The notes below the pieces were generated by a model. That model saw nothing but the letters and a program-made list of their open reading frames with translations. It had not been told where the DNA came from and made no database searches. Below, piece after piece: positions 56,662 through 64,000 of a stretch of DNA of 64,000 bases; position 1 is the stretch's first letter, and every line of letters starts with the position of its first letter. The stretch comes from an uncultured Cellvibrionales bacterium (GTDB taxonomy: Bacteria; Pseudomonadota; Gammaproteobacteria; Pseudomonadales; Cellvibrionaceae): contig CAJWBQ010000012.1 of NCBI GenBank assembly GCA_913020115.1, forward strand, positions 1 through 64,000. Reading direction: 5' to 3'. The translations under genes and the position numbers were made by a program.

Positions 56662-57151
56662 TGGGGTGTCCCTCGGGGGTAAAGCTTGGGTTGTTGGTTT
56701 ATGTGAGGGACTTTACTCTTTTTCTTTGGTTGTATAAATTGTTGTTTATGCATGTTTGGTGTGGGGTTTATGAAACATTAGGTAAGGGTAGTTGTGGCGA
56801 GTTTTAGAGGTAGGTGATGAGCTCGAGGTCAGTTTGATGGAGGGCTTGCTCTTGCGACTAGCTTGGTTGAGGGCGGTGCGCCCGCCGCCAGTTTGGCAGC
56901 GCCCCGTGCATCGCGGCCGAACGCACGCCTTGCCCCTCTGACCAAGCCGCTGCGGAACTCGCCCGTGCCGGACTCAAACAGTCCTCGCTAAATAACCTTG
57001 GTCAGAGGGGCAAGACGTAAACGCGTTCTGAATGGCCGCGATGCACGGGACGCTGCCAAACTTATTATTGTGCCGATATTTGGGTCTGTGGGGTGGTTAG
57101 TGGGTGTTTTTGGGTTTGCTGTAGACAATTTTTTTTGATTAGGGGTGATTT
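56662..57151. other. 490-base divergent region holding structured repeat copy B
   Basis: No gene is present. It contains the upstream region of the aminotransferase, element copy B (56890-57062), and about 90 bases ahead of lysR (TTTTTTTGATTAGGGGTG before its ATG). The element would separate the two divergent promoters. Confidence 0.6.
56890..57062 (+). repeat. Structured palindromic intergenic element, copy B
   Basis: About 173 bases with the plan of copy A (42646-42818) in opposite orientation. The outer arms pair at 28 of 29 positions (AGTTTGGCAGCG start). The inner stem has CTTGCCCCTCTGACCAAG against its complement; copy A has T-A where B has G-C at one position in this stem, a compensatory change. 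The loop differs from A at one base. Confidence 0.8.
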
Positions 57152-58072
57152 ATGAAGCCAGCTCTGCTTGGGCAACTTGGGGATGTTGATATACGGCTGC
57201 TGCGGGTGTTTCGGGTTGTGGCTGAAGCAGGAGGGATTTCGGCGGCGGAGCTTGAGCTTAATATTGGGCGCTCTACTATTTCTCGACACGTTAAGGATCT
57301 GGAGGTGCGGCTGGGGGTGTCTCTCTGCCGACGAGGGCGCAGCGGTTTTGCTCTGACGGAGGAGGGGCGGGCTATTTATGAGTCTACTCTGCGCTTGATG
57401 GGGGCTCTTGATGAGTTTCGTGCTGAGGTGAGCGATGTTCATCGACGCATGACGGGGCACATTACTTTGGCTTTGTTTGATAAGACGGTTTCAAATCCGG
57501 AATGCCATATTAGTAAGGCTTTGCAGTTGTTCGATGATGCGGCTCCGGAGGTGACGCTGGATGTGTATGTTGAACCTCTGAATGAGATTGAACGAGGGGT
57601 TATGGAGGGGCGCTTTCAGGTGGGGGTGATTCCGGCACATAGGGAGTCGCCTAGTCTGAGTTATCAGAGTTTGTTTCATGAGCAGATGTGGTTGTATTGC
57701 GGGGCGGATCATCCTTTGTTTTTGCTTGATGATGCGAGGATTGGTGCCGGGGAAATTCAGGCATGTCGCTATGCGGGCTTGGGTTATCACTCGCCGAATA
57801 TGGAGATTGGCCGGCAGTTGGCTATGGAGCGAGCGGTGACGGCTTATGATCAGGAGGCGATTGCGCATTTGTTGCTGTCTGGGCGCTATGTGGGGTATTT
57901 GCCGGATCATTATGCTCGGCCGCTGGTGGAGCAGGGATTAATAAGAGCTATTGGGCAGGAAAGGTTTCAATATCGCTGTGAGTTTTTGTCAATTGCGAGA
58001 AATTCACCTAAGCCTTCGCGAGCGGTGGCGACGTTTTTGGCTTGTTTGGAGCGGGCGCACGGCGGGGCTTAG
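57152..58072 (+). CDS. LysR-family transcriptional regulator of the omega-amino-acid cluster
   Basis: The 306-residue protein has an N-terminal winged HTH (VDIRLLRVFRVVAEAGGISA, IGRSTISRHVKDLEVRLGV) and a periplasmic-binding-like effector domain (TGHITLALFDKTVSN and onward). It lies between two class III aminotransferases and next to mmsA, so regulation of beta-alanine or related omega-amino acid use is the natural inference. It ends in a strong terminator (58080-58125). Confidence 0.88.
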   Translation: MKPALLGQLGDVDIRLLRVFRVVAEAGGISAAELELNIGRSTISRHVKDLEVRLGVSLCRRGRSGFALTEEGRAIYESTLRLMGALDEFRAEVSDVHRRMTGHITLALFDKTVSNPECHISKALQLFDDAAPEVTLDVYVEPLNEIERGVMEGRFQVGVIPAHRESPSLSYQSLFHEQMWLYCGADHPLFLLDDARIGAGEIQACRYAGLGYHSPNMEIGRQLAMERAVTAYDQEAIAHLLLSGRYVGYLPDHYARPLVEQGLIRAIGQERFQYRCEFLSIARNSPKPSRAVATFLACLERAHGGA

Positions 58073-58079
58073 GTGGGTG

Positions 58080-58125
58080 TAGAGCCTCTATTTGCGTTGG
58101 GTTTGCAAATGGAGGCTCTATTTTT
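58080..58125 (+). terminator. Rho-independent terminator of lysR
   Basis: TAGAGCCTCTATTTGC and GCAAATGGAGGCTCTA form a 16-base stem with one T-G, loop of about 9 bases, followed directly by TTTTT. Eight bases after the lysR stop. Confidence 0.88.
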
Positions 58126-58134
58126 ATGGAGGGT

Positions 58135-59478
58135 TTAGTCGACGGTGTTGATGGCGTCGGTGAGTACGTTGAAGATGGTGTCGATGTGTTCTTGTTCGAT
58201 GATCAGGGGTGGAGACATAACGATGCTTTCTCCGGCTGGGCGAACGGTGACGCCATTTTCGAGGCAGATGTTGGCGATTTGAGCGGCTCTGCTTGGGCCG
58301 GCTTTGCCATGGGGCTGAAAGTCGATGGCACCGAGTAATCCGTAGTTGCGAACGTCGTTTATGTTTCTTCCGTGGTCAAGTGTATGAATGGCTTCTTCCC
58401 AAGGTGTGGCCATTTTACCTGCATGGGCAAACAGTTGGTCGTCGCGGTAGATGTCCATGGTGGCCATGGCGGCCGCACAGGCTACTGGGTGTGCCGAGTA
58501 GGTGTAGCCGTGCATGAATTCGGGCGCTATTGACGGGGTGTCTGAGCTGTTTACGAAGGTGTCGTAGATTTCTTGCTTCAGGTAAACAGCTCCCATGGGA
58601 ATGGCGCCGTTGGTTAGGCCTTTGGCGGTGGTCATTAGGTCGGGGGTGACGCCAATTTTCTCGGCCATGGTGGCGGCATCGCCCACTCGTCCATAGGCGG
58701 AAATCACTTCGTCAAATATGAGCAGGATGTTGTGCTGGTCGCAAATTTCACGCAGTCGCTGCAGGTAGCCTTTTGGGGGAAGTATTATGCCCCCGGCCCC
58801 ACTCATGGGCTCGACGATAACGGCAGCTATGTTGGAGGCGTCGCGCATGCCGATCATGTCATTGAGTTCTTCGGCTAGCTCGGCGCCGTTGTCCGGTAGG
58901 CCGCGGCTGTAGGCATTTTCGGGTAGTAGGGTGTGGCGCAAGAAGTCGGCTTCTAGGGCTGGGCCAAAGGCTTTGCGGTTGGGAGTTAGGCCGGAAAGGC
59001 TGACTCCAGCCCAATTGACTCCGTGATAGGCTTTTACTCGGGCAATAAAGCAGGTTTTGCTGGCTTCGCCTTTTAAGCGCCAGTACTGGCGGGCTATTTT
59101 GGTGGCGGTGTCGACAGCTTCTGAACCTGAGTTGGTGAAAAACACGCGGTTTAGGCCCTCGGGTGCTATTTGCTCTACTAGTCTGTTGGCGAGTTGAAAC
59201 GCCAGCGGATGCCCGTAGCTGAAGGGGTTGGCGTAGTCCATTTCAAGCAGTTGCTTTGACACGGCGTCGGCAATTTCTTTACGGCCATGTCCGGCGTTAC
59301 AGCACCATAAACCGGCATTGGTGTCGATTATTTTACGGCCGTCGGCCATGGTGAGATACATACCTTCGGCGCCGGTGTACATGCGTGGGTTGCTTTTGAA
59401 TGCGGCATTGGCGGTGAAGGGCATCCACCAAGCTTGGAGTTCTTCTGGGCTTAGGCCGGCGGCTTGATTGTTGCTCAT
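58135..59478 (-). CDS. Class III aminotransferase, second omega-amino-acid type
   Basis: The 447-residue enzyme parallels the first aminotransferase: AWWMPFTANAAFKSNPRMYT, DTNAGLWCCNAGHGRKEI, FDEVISAYGRVGDAATMAEK and the PLP Lys in MTTAKGLTNGAIPMGAVYLK. The paralogues differ throughout, so substrates likely differ (for example beta-alanine versus 4-aminobutyrate, diamines or taurine). It lies convergent to lysR. The upstream 231 bases hold an inverted repeat (59651-59676) nearer the GGDEF gene. Confidence 0.88.
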   Translation of the reverse strand: MSNNQAAGLSPEELQAWWMPFTANAAFKSNPRMYTGAEGMYLTMADGRKIIDTNAGLWCCNAGHGRKEIADAVSKQLLEMDYANPFSYGHPLAFQLANRLVEQIAPEGLNRVFFTNSGSEAVDTATKIARQYWRLKGEASKTCFIARVKAYHGVNWAGVSLSGLTPNRKAFGPALEADFLRHTLLPENAYSRGLPDNGAELAEELNDMIGMRDASNIAAVIVEPMSGAGGIILPPKGYLQRLREICDQHNILLIFDEVISAYGRVGDAATMAEKIGVTPDLMTTAKGLTNGAIPMGAVYLKQEIYDTFVNSSDTPSIAPEFMHGYTYSAHPVACAAAMATMDIYRDDQLFAHAGKMATPWEEAIHTLDHGRNINDVRNYGLLGAIDFQPHGKAGPSRAAQIANICLENGVTVRPAGESIVMSPPLIIEQEHIDTIFNVLTDAINTVD

Positions 59479-59650
59479 TGGGCAGTGTCCTGTAGGTTTT
59501 TCATAAGATTAGTCGATTTATATCAAGTTGCCTTGGTCGGGTAAATTAGGAATTTTGGGCGTTAAGGTTAGGGAAATTGGGTGTATTGCGCTGAGGATGA
59601 GGTGTACGGTGACAAGCTGCGTAAGAGGGATCTCCTGCAAGCAGATTTAT

Positions 59651-59676
59651 CTTGCAATTCGTTGAGGGTTTGCAAG
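59651..59676. promoter_or_regulatory. Inverted repeat before the GGDEF gene
   Basis: CTTGCAA and TTGCAAG are separated by 12 bases in the divergent gap of the second aminotransferase and the GGDEF gene; a CCTGCAAGCAG lies just before. Could be a regulator site. Confidence 0.4.
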
Positions 59677-59709
59677 AATCACCTGCCCTTGCTTATAAAG
59701 AAGTTTTAG

Positions 59710-60885
59710 ATGGATTTACAGCTAGAAAATTCTCAATTACAGCGCAAGCTAAAAACCTTGATATCGCGAGCCGAAGAGAATCAGAAGATTCAGCAGCGCT
59801 ATCAAGACTATGAGCAGCGTTTGTTGAGCTGTACCTCGCTGGCGGAGTTTTTGAATGAGCTGTTGTTGGAAGCGGTGGACTATTTTCAGTTGGCGACGGT
59901 TGATCTAGTTATTTACGATCCCGATTACAGTATTCGTGATCTTTTGGCTTTTTTGAATATCGAGTGTTATGGTGATTGCCTTCAATTGCGACACGGGCCT
60001 GAATATTTTTCCACTTTGTTTGGAAATGAACCTAAGGTCATTCTGAAGGCCCTGAAAAGTGACGCGTTTAATGACCCTCTAAGCGTTTTAATAAAGGACG
60101 GGGTAAACGCTAATAGCGTCGCGCTTTTACCTCTTACGCGTCAGGGTGAGCTCATTGCCAGCCTGCACTTCGCCAGCCAATCTAGCACCCGTTTCACTCG
60201 CGACAAAGCGACCGACTTCTTAGTTCATTTATCTCATATCGCCGCGGTTTGTTTTGAAAACTGCGTGGCGCGAGAGCAATTGAAACGACAGGGTCAAATA
60301 GACCCATTAACGCAGGTTGCGAATCGACGCAGTTTTGATGAAGATTATGCCCGAGAGTTGGCGCGAACAGAGCGCAATAAAAATTCCCTTGCCTGCATGT
60401 TTGTGGATGTGGATTTCTTTAAGAAAATTAACGACACTTGGGGGCATCAGGCAGGCGATTTGTGTCTAAAGTTAGTGGCGGCGCAAATTCAGTTGCAGTT
60501 GCGCACCACTGACATTTTGGCTCGTTATGGCGGTGAAGAATTTGTGGTAGTACTGCCCGATTGTGAAAGTACTGAGGCGGGTATTATTGCCGAGCGAATT
60601 CGTGAGGCGGTAGAGAATTTGCAGGTTCTTCGCTCTGAGTTAGAGCTGCAGGAAGGGGCGAGCTCGGTAGCCTCCGAGGCAGACTCGGCGATAGAATTGC
60701 GAGTGTCGGTAGGTTTGTGTGCTTGGCGTCCGCCCCAGGAGCGTACCCACGACCTCGCTTTGCTAGGTCAACAATTATTAGCTTCGGCTGACGAAGCCAT
60801 GTATGCCTGCAAACGTGCTGGGCGCAACCGCGTCACGGCGATTGAATTTCAATTAGATACAGCCACGGCCAGTACTTCCCTGTAA
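59710..60885 (+). CDS. Diguanylate cyclase with N-terminal DUF484/GAF-like sensor
   Basis: The 391-residue protein begins with a coiled coil (LENSQLQRKLKTLISRAEEN), a DUF484/GAF-like domain (about residues 40-190), and a C-terminal GGDEF domain with ARYGGEEFVVVLPDCE (about 271-286). The catalytic GGEEF is intact. An I-site RTTD lies five residues before GGEEF, so c-di-GMP product inhibition is expected. It makes c-di-GMP from GTP. It overlaps the end of the convergent glutaminyl-cyclase-like gene by 53 bases. Confidence 0.9.
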   Translation: MDLQLENSQLQRKLKTLISRAEENQKIQQRYQDYEQRLLSCTSLAEFLNELLLEAVDYFQLATVDLVIYDPDYSIRDLLAFLNIECYGDCLQLRHGPEYFSTLFGNEPKVILKALKSDAFNDPLSVLIKDGVNANSVALLPLTRQGELIASLHFASQSSTRFTRDKATDFLVHLSHIAAVCFENCVAREQLKRQGQIDPLTQVANRRSFDEDYARELARTERNKNSLACMFVDVDFFKKINDTWGHQAGDLCLKLVAAQIQLQLRTTDILARYGGEEFVVVLPDCESTEAGIIAERIREAVENLQVLRSELELQEGASSVASEADSAIELRVSVGLCAWRPPQERTHDLALLGQQLLASADEAMYACKRAGRNRVTAIEFQLDTATASTSL

Positions 60886-61651
60886 CCCATAAACCGCGGC
60901 CTTCGGGGTCGGCTGCTATGCCGTTGAGGACGCTGTCAGTGTGACCATTACTGCTCTCTGCGACTAAAGCTGATAAGTCTACTTGCTGTGTAACTACGCC
61001 CGATTTTGGATCTATCGCAACAATGTAGTTTTTGTGCCAGACGTTCGCCCAAATATTTCCCTGGTGGTATTCAAGCTCATTTAAGGACTTTAATTTTCTT
61101 TGGTTGAGTGTCACTGGCAGCCTAGAGATAAGTTTAAAGTTGGCGGGATCTCTGAATTGCAAAGTGTTGCTGCCGTCACTCATTATGAGAGATTGACCAT
61201 TGTGGGTAAGCCCCCAACCTTCACCGCGATATTTGAACTGGCGGACAAACTGCAGATCTTTTTCTCGGTAAACTCCGGCTATACCTTTGCGCCAACTCAG
61301 CAAATAAAATTGATCGTTGAATAAAGTAATGCCCTCAGCAAATAAATGCTTTGGTGTTGGCCAGGTGCCCGCTGTTTGAGAGTGCTCTAAAGATGGTGTT
61401 TGACCGTCCAGAGGGTAGCGTGTGATAAACGAACGCCGATAGCGACCAGAGCTTTCAATCATCATGTTATTGCTAGCGATTAAACCCTGAGTATAAATAT
61501 TGGAGTTGTGCGGGCGCTTCTCGATAATACGATATTGGCTGTGTGGCTTTACCATTGAGCTCGAGGCTTTGTTGCCGCTTGCAATGAAGCTGCTAGCCAG
61601 TAATAGGGCAACAAAGAGAACAAGCTGAATGGGTTTTAAAAAATTTAACAA
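60833..61651 (-). CDS. Glutaminyl-peptide cyclotransferase-like protein
   Basis: The 272-residue protein has a signal peptide or anchor (LVLFVALLLASSFIASG) and a beta-propeller pattern seen in plant-type glutamine cyclotransferases: IYTQGLIASNNMMIESSGRY, HLFAEGITLFNDQFYLLSWR, GEGWGLTHNGQSLIMSDGSN, LNELEYHQGNIWANVWHKNY and VLNGIAADPEGRGLWVTGKY. These form N-terminal pyroglutamate on secreted proteins. The 3' end overlaps the GGDEF gene by 53 bases in the opposite direction. Confidence 0.88.
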   Translation of the reverse strand: MLNFLKPIQLVLFVALLLASSFIASGNKASSSMVKPHSQYRIIEKRPHNSNIYTQGLIASNNMMIESSGRYRRSFITRYPLDGQTPSLEHSQTAGTWPTPKHLFAEGITLFNDQFYLLSWRKGIAGVYREKDLQFVRQFKYRGEGWGLTHNGQSLIMSDGSNTLQFRDPANFKLISRLPVTLNQRKLKSLNELEYHQGNIWANVWHKNYIVAIDPKSGVVTQQVDLSALVAESSNGHTDSVLNGIAADPEGRGLWVTGKYWPWLYLIEIQSP

Positions 61652-61748
61652 GGGGTTACCTGTTCCTGATTCGCTCTGTTAAAATGAGTCGCTATTTTTA
61701 CCATAAACAAGATTTAATTGAATCCGAAATCATTATAACTGGATTGTT

Positions 61749-62369
61749 ATGAAACGCTTACAAACATTTCTTACATTAACGCTGCTGGGTGGCATGACAG
61801 TGGTGTTACCCGTTGTTATTTTGGCAATTTTATTTCAGTGGCTCTTTGGTTTGGTGACGAATTCCATACAACCAATGACCGATTGGCTGAGTCATTACGC
61901 CGAAATTAAAGAAATTGTGGCCGATGCCATTGTGGTGCTGATTATCCTCGTCACCTGTTTCCTGATCGGCTTGCTCATTAAAACGGGGGTAGGGCGTTGG
62001 CTGCATCACTGCTTGGACAAGGTCTTGGGTCGCTTGGCTCCGGGCTACAAAACCATCCGCGAAATTGTCTCGCAATTTCTGGGCGGAGAGAATGACGAAT
62101 CACTCTTAAATGGGCAGGTGTGTAAGGCTTGGGTATTTGGCGCGCAATCGCCCGCCAGTATGACCGCTATTGTTACCGCTACACACAGCGACGGTTCTTA
62201 CTCCGTCTTTGTGCCTACAGCACCAATACCTACATCTGGCTTGGTGTATCACTTGCCTGAAGATTGTGTGGAGCTGCTGCCCCACATAAGTGTTGAAACT
62301 GCCATGCGTACCGTTATTGCCTGCGGTGCCGGCTCGCAGATTTTGCGAGCGCCACCGGCTGAGGTCTAA
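61749..62369 (+). CDS. DUF502 domain-containing membrane protein
   Basis: The 206-residue protein starts MKRLQTFLTLTLLGGMTVVL with two membrane helices (residues about 8-35 and 55-80), followed by LAPGYKTIREIVSQFLGGEN and SVFVPTAPIPTSGLVYHLPE, the DUF502 signature (PTAPNPTSG in most members). DUF502 proteins are inner-membrane proteins of unknown function. It overlaps the convergent ComFB gene by 4 bases. Confidence 0.9.
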   Translation: MKRLQTFLTLTLLGGMTVVLPVVILAILFQWLFGLVTNSIQPMTDWLSHYAEIKEIVADAIVVLIILVTCFLIGLLIKTGVGRWLHHCLDKVLGRLAPGYKTIREIVSQFLGGENDESLLNGQVCKAWVFGAQSPASMTAIVTATHSDGSYSVFVPTAPIPTSGLVYHLPEDCVELLPHISVETAMRTVIACGAGSQILRAPPAEV

Positions 62370-62737
62370 GCGTCTGTTGCGCTAGAGGCCTCCTCGCTGC
62401 TTGCGTCTTGCCCCGCCTCGCTTGGCGGCGCGGCCTCTGAGGGATCGCGACTGTTTACATATTCAATGGCGTCTTTAACCGCCTTTACCACTTTCGAATG
62501 TATTTCATTCATGTCCTCTCGCGACATAAAAAATGTCATGTCGACGTTGTGTCGGATGTAGCGAGGGGGTAGATGATTGAGTGCGACACAGGCGATGTCG
62601 GCTAGGTAGTCAACATCGTCGTGGGCGCGTTCGCTAGTTTCAGAAATTTCCTCTAGAACCAGGTGCTCATAATAGTTGTGAATTGAGTCAACCCCAGCGG
62701 GCAGCTCGTAGCGGCGTTGGCCTGGTGTTAATAACAT
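62366..62737 (-). CDS. ComFB family protein
   Basis: The 123-residue protein has DSIHNYYEHLVLEEISETSE, YLADIACVALNHLPPRYIRH and DMTFFMSREDMNEIHSKVVK, the late-competence ComFB signature, then an Ala/Ser/Glu-rich tail. Some ComFB proteins (cyanobacterial) bind c-di-GMP; whether this one does is unknown, but a GGDEF gene is about 1.5 kb away. It overlaps the DUF502 gene by 4 bases at the 3' end. Confidence 0.85.
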   Translation of the reverse strand: MLLTPGQRRYELPAGVDSIHNYYEHLVLEEISETSERAHDDVDYLADIACVALNHLPPRYIRHNVDMTFFMSREDMNEIHSKVVKAVKDAIEYVNSRDPSEAAPPSEAGQDASSEEASSATDA

Positions 62738-62780
62738 GCCGAATCCTTATAGTGAGTAATCGCTTTGTTGAGTATAGACA

Positions 62781-64000
62781 TTAAATTTTTTTGCGTATTA
62801 AGTCACGAATAATAAAGCGGGCTGGGCTCAAGGCCTGAATCAGGTGGCGAGGCAGAGGTGGCGTAGTGCCATCTATCTGAGCGGCCAGCAGTTCTGCGGT
62901 GAGCGCAGCGTAGGTTAAACCGCGTGAGCCGTGGCCTATGTTGAGGTAAAGGCCTGGCCAGTAGTTTCCCGCTCGCGGGATTGAAGATTTAGCGTTTTTG
63001 CGCAGCAGTTGATAGTCCTCGAGGAAGTTCGCGTATTTGGGTGCGGGCCCAGCAATTGGAAGGTAGTCGGGTGTGGTGCAGCGATAGGCCGCTCGGCCGC
63101 TCAGTTTTTCACTTTCACTGCGGTGTTGCGCCAAGCCTAAAGCGCCCTCTAAGGCTGGGGTAGGACCGTCCATTTTATCCAGGTTTTCAAGGTGGTCACT
63201 TTGCTGTGTATTTGTGCCTTCAGGGTAAAAAGGCGCCTTCACATCGAAGGTGGCACCAATGCAGTGGCTGTTCGATAAGGGGTCGGCTGGGGCGATATAA
63301 CCCTCGCTGCATAACGCTGTTTTTAACTTCCGGCTAGCCTCGCTGGCCGCAAGATAAGTCACCTGCCCGCGCACAGGCTTGAGCGGTAGGTGTTGAGTTT
63401 GCGAAAAATACTGAGCATGCCCGGCTGTGGCGATCAGCAATGAGCTGGAGCTCGCGAGTATCCCACCTTGTTTATCGAGTGCCTGCCATTGATTGCCTGT
63501 TCGCGTTAACTCACTGACCTGTGTGGAGCGCTTGATGGTTATTTGGGGGTGCTCTGCCAGGTGCTGGCAGAGCACTTTGGGGTTAACCCAGCCCGCTTCT
63601 GGAAAGAATAAGCCAGAGTGAGGGATGTCTATGCCGGCGATTTCAGATGCTTGCGCTGGAGATAAAAATTGCACCAGTTCACTGTCCTCTCCATAGCGAA
63701 CACGCAGAGCCTCATGAAGTTTCTGTTCTTTGGCTGTGTGGGCTAGTTGCAGTACTCCGCACTGCTCGCCAAAGGCCTCCGACGATGACCACAAAGCACT
63801 ATACGCTCGCTGCCCGAAGGCCAGTGCGCTGATATTAAACTCGGCCAAAGTTTCTTCCCGAGGCGATAGTTTGCCGTAGAGAACACCCTGAGGGTTCCCC
63901 GAACCTTGGCTGGCCAACTCAGGTTCTTGCTCTATAAGGGTGACCTCATAGCCTTTCAATGCAAGTGCTCGTGCGCTGTGACAACCTGCAATGCCGCCAC
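62781..64000 (-). CDS. mnmC: MnmC-type FAD-dependent oxidoreductase domain, 5' end missing
   Basis: The frame is open to the right edge; reading in from base 64000 it continues GGIAGCHSARALALKGYEVTL, the FAD Rossmann motif, so the gene starts outside the window and the TTG at 63959 is not the start. The visible 406 codons match the FAD domain of MnmC, which finishes mnm5s2U at wobble U34 of tRNA by oxidising cmnm5s2U: LASQGSGNPQGVLYGKLSP, PVRGQVTYLAAS, GRAAYRCTTPDYLPIAGPAP and LYLNIGHGSRGLTYAALTAE. The N-terminal methyltransferase half, if present, is beyond the edge. Confidence 0.9.
   Translation of the reverse strand, partial: GGIAGCHSARALALKGYEVTLIEQEPELASQGSGNPQGVLYGKLSPREETLAEFNISALAFGQRAYSALWSSSEAFGEQCGVLQLAHTAKEQKLHEALRVRYGEDSELVQFLSPAQASEIAGIDIPHSGLFFPEAGWVNPKVLCQHLAEHPQITIKRSTQVSELTRTGNQWQALDKQGGILASSSSLLIATAGHAQYFSQTQHLPLKPVRGQVTYLAASEASRKLKTALCSEGYIAPADPLSNSHCIGATFDVKAPFYPEGTNTQQSDHLENLDKMDGPTPALEGALGLAQHRSESEKLSGRAAYRCTTPDYLPIAGPAPKYANFLEDYQLLRKNAKSSIPRAGNYWPGLYLNIGHGSRGLTYAALTAELLAAQIDGTTPPLPRHLIQALSPARFIIRDLIRKKI

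Noticed and set aside
57065-57460. 131-codon minus-strand frame rich in Pro, Ser, Lys and His
   Set aside because: It lies opposite the LysR coding sequence and has the biased composition of a shadow frame.

Overview
The window reads as chromosome of a marine-type gammaproteobacterium. Gene pairs found together in Escherichia coli and relatives (tadA / mltF / purL; suhB facing trmJ) sit beside genes common in oceanic gammaproteobacteria: small class I cytochromes c, TonB siderophore uptake, PYROXD2-like flavoenzymes and a fatty-acid auxiliary module. I would guess the Cellvibrionales/Spongiibacter-like part of the class, but nothing here proves the family. No rRNA, tRNA, CRISPR array, intact transposase or integrase was seen. 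Both edges cut genes: a ligand-gated ion channel at the left and mnmC-type oxidoreductase at the right.

Layout. 1-2.8 kb: pentameric ligand-gated channel, UrtA-like binding protein and a one-helix membrane protein in tandem. 2.9-9.1 kb: small binding protein and metal-binding-looking porin, DUF4389 protein, a small YciH/Sui1 cluster, a potassium channel, cytochrome c, SlyX and a BetI-like TetR regulator. 9.2-15.2 kb: a four-gene catabolic-looking operon (two PYROXD2-like oxidoreductases, a GcvT-like folate enzyme, a PuuA-like glutamine synthetase relative) behind a long palindromic operator. 15.3-22 kb: hydrolase, ybaK, binding protein, nitrobindin-like protein, then a TetR regulator facing dienoyl-CoA isomerase plus FadH. 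22-29.3 kb: rlmA, tadA, mltF, purL. 29.3-35.9 kb: an accessory iron/TonB module bracketed by the purL 3' end and a decayed copy of it. 36-43.9 kb: MsbA-like ABC exporter, thioesterase, a VWA lipoprotein / ECF sigma / putative anti-sigma / RluA-family operon, suhB. 44.1-49.7 kb: trmJ, cytochrome c, a Zorya-like ZorA/ZorB motor pair with a small Cys-rich third protein, bolA, trhO. 49.7-53.7 kb: secreted protein, rdgC, DUF4202 protein, histidine kinase. 53.7-59.5 kb: a beta-alanine/omega-amino-acid cluster (mmsA, two aminotransferases, LysR regulator). 59.7-64 kb: diguanylate cyclase, glutaminyl cyclase-like protein, DUF502 protein, ComFB, mnmC.

How the genes may work together. The PuuA-like, GcvT-like and flavin enzymes could jointly degrade an N-methylated or primary amine, and the mmsA/aminotransferase cluster could take omega-amino acids such as beta-alanine to acetyl-CoA; any link between the two loci is inference. 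Dienoyl-CoA isomerase plus 2,4-dienoyl-CoA reductase form the auxiliary steps for beta-oxidation of polyunsaturated fatty acids.

Most promising for novelty: (i) the compact ZorAB-like operon with an unrecognised CxxC protein and none of the known Zorya effectors; (ii) two inverted copies of an intergenic element of about 173 bp whose loop is nearly identical while the stems differ in a base-paired way; (iii) the duplicated purL 3' end flanking the iron module; (iv) the four-gene amine/flavin/folate operon; (v) the channel plus binding-protein pair.
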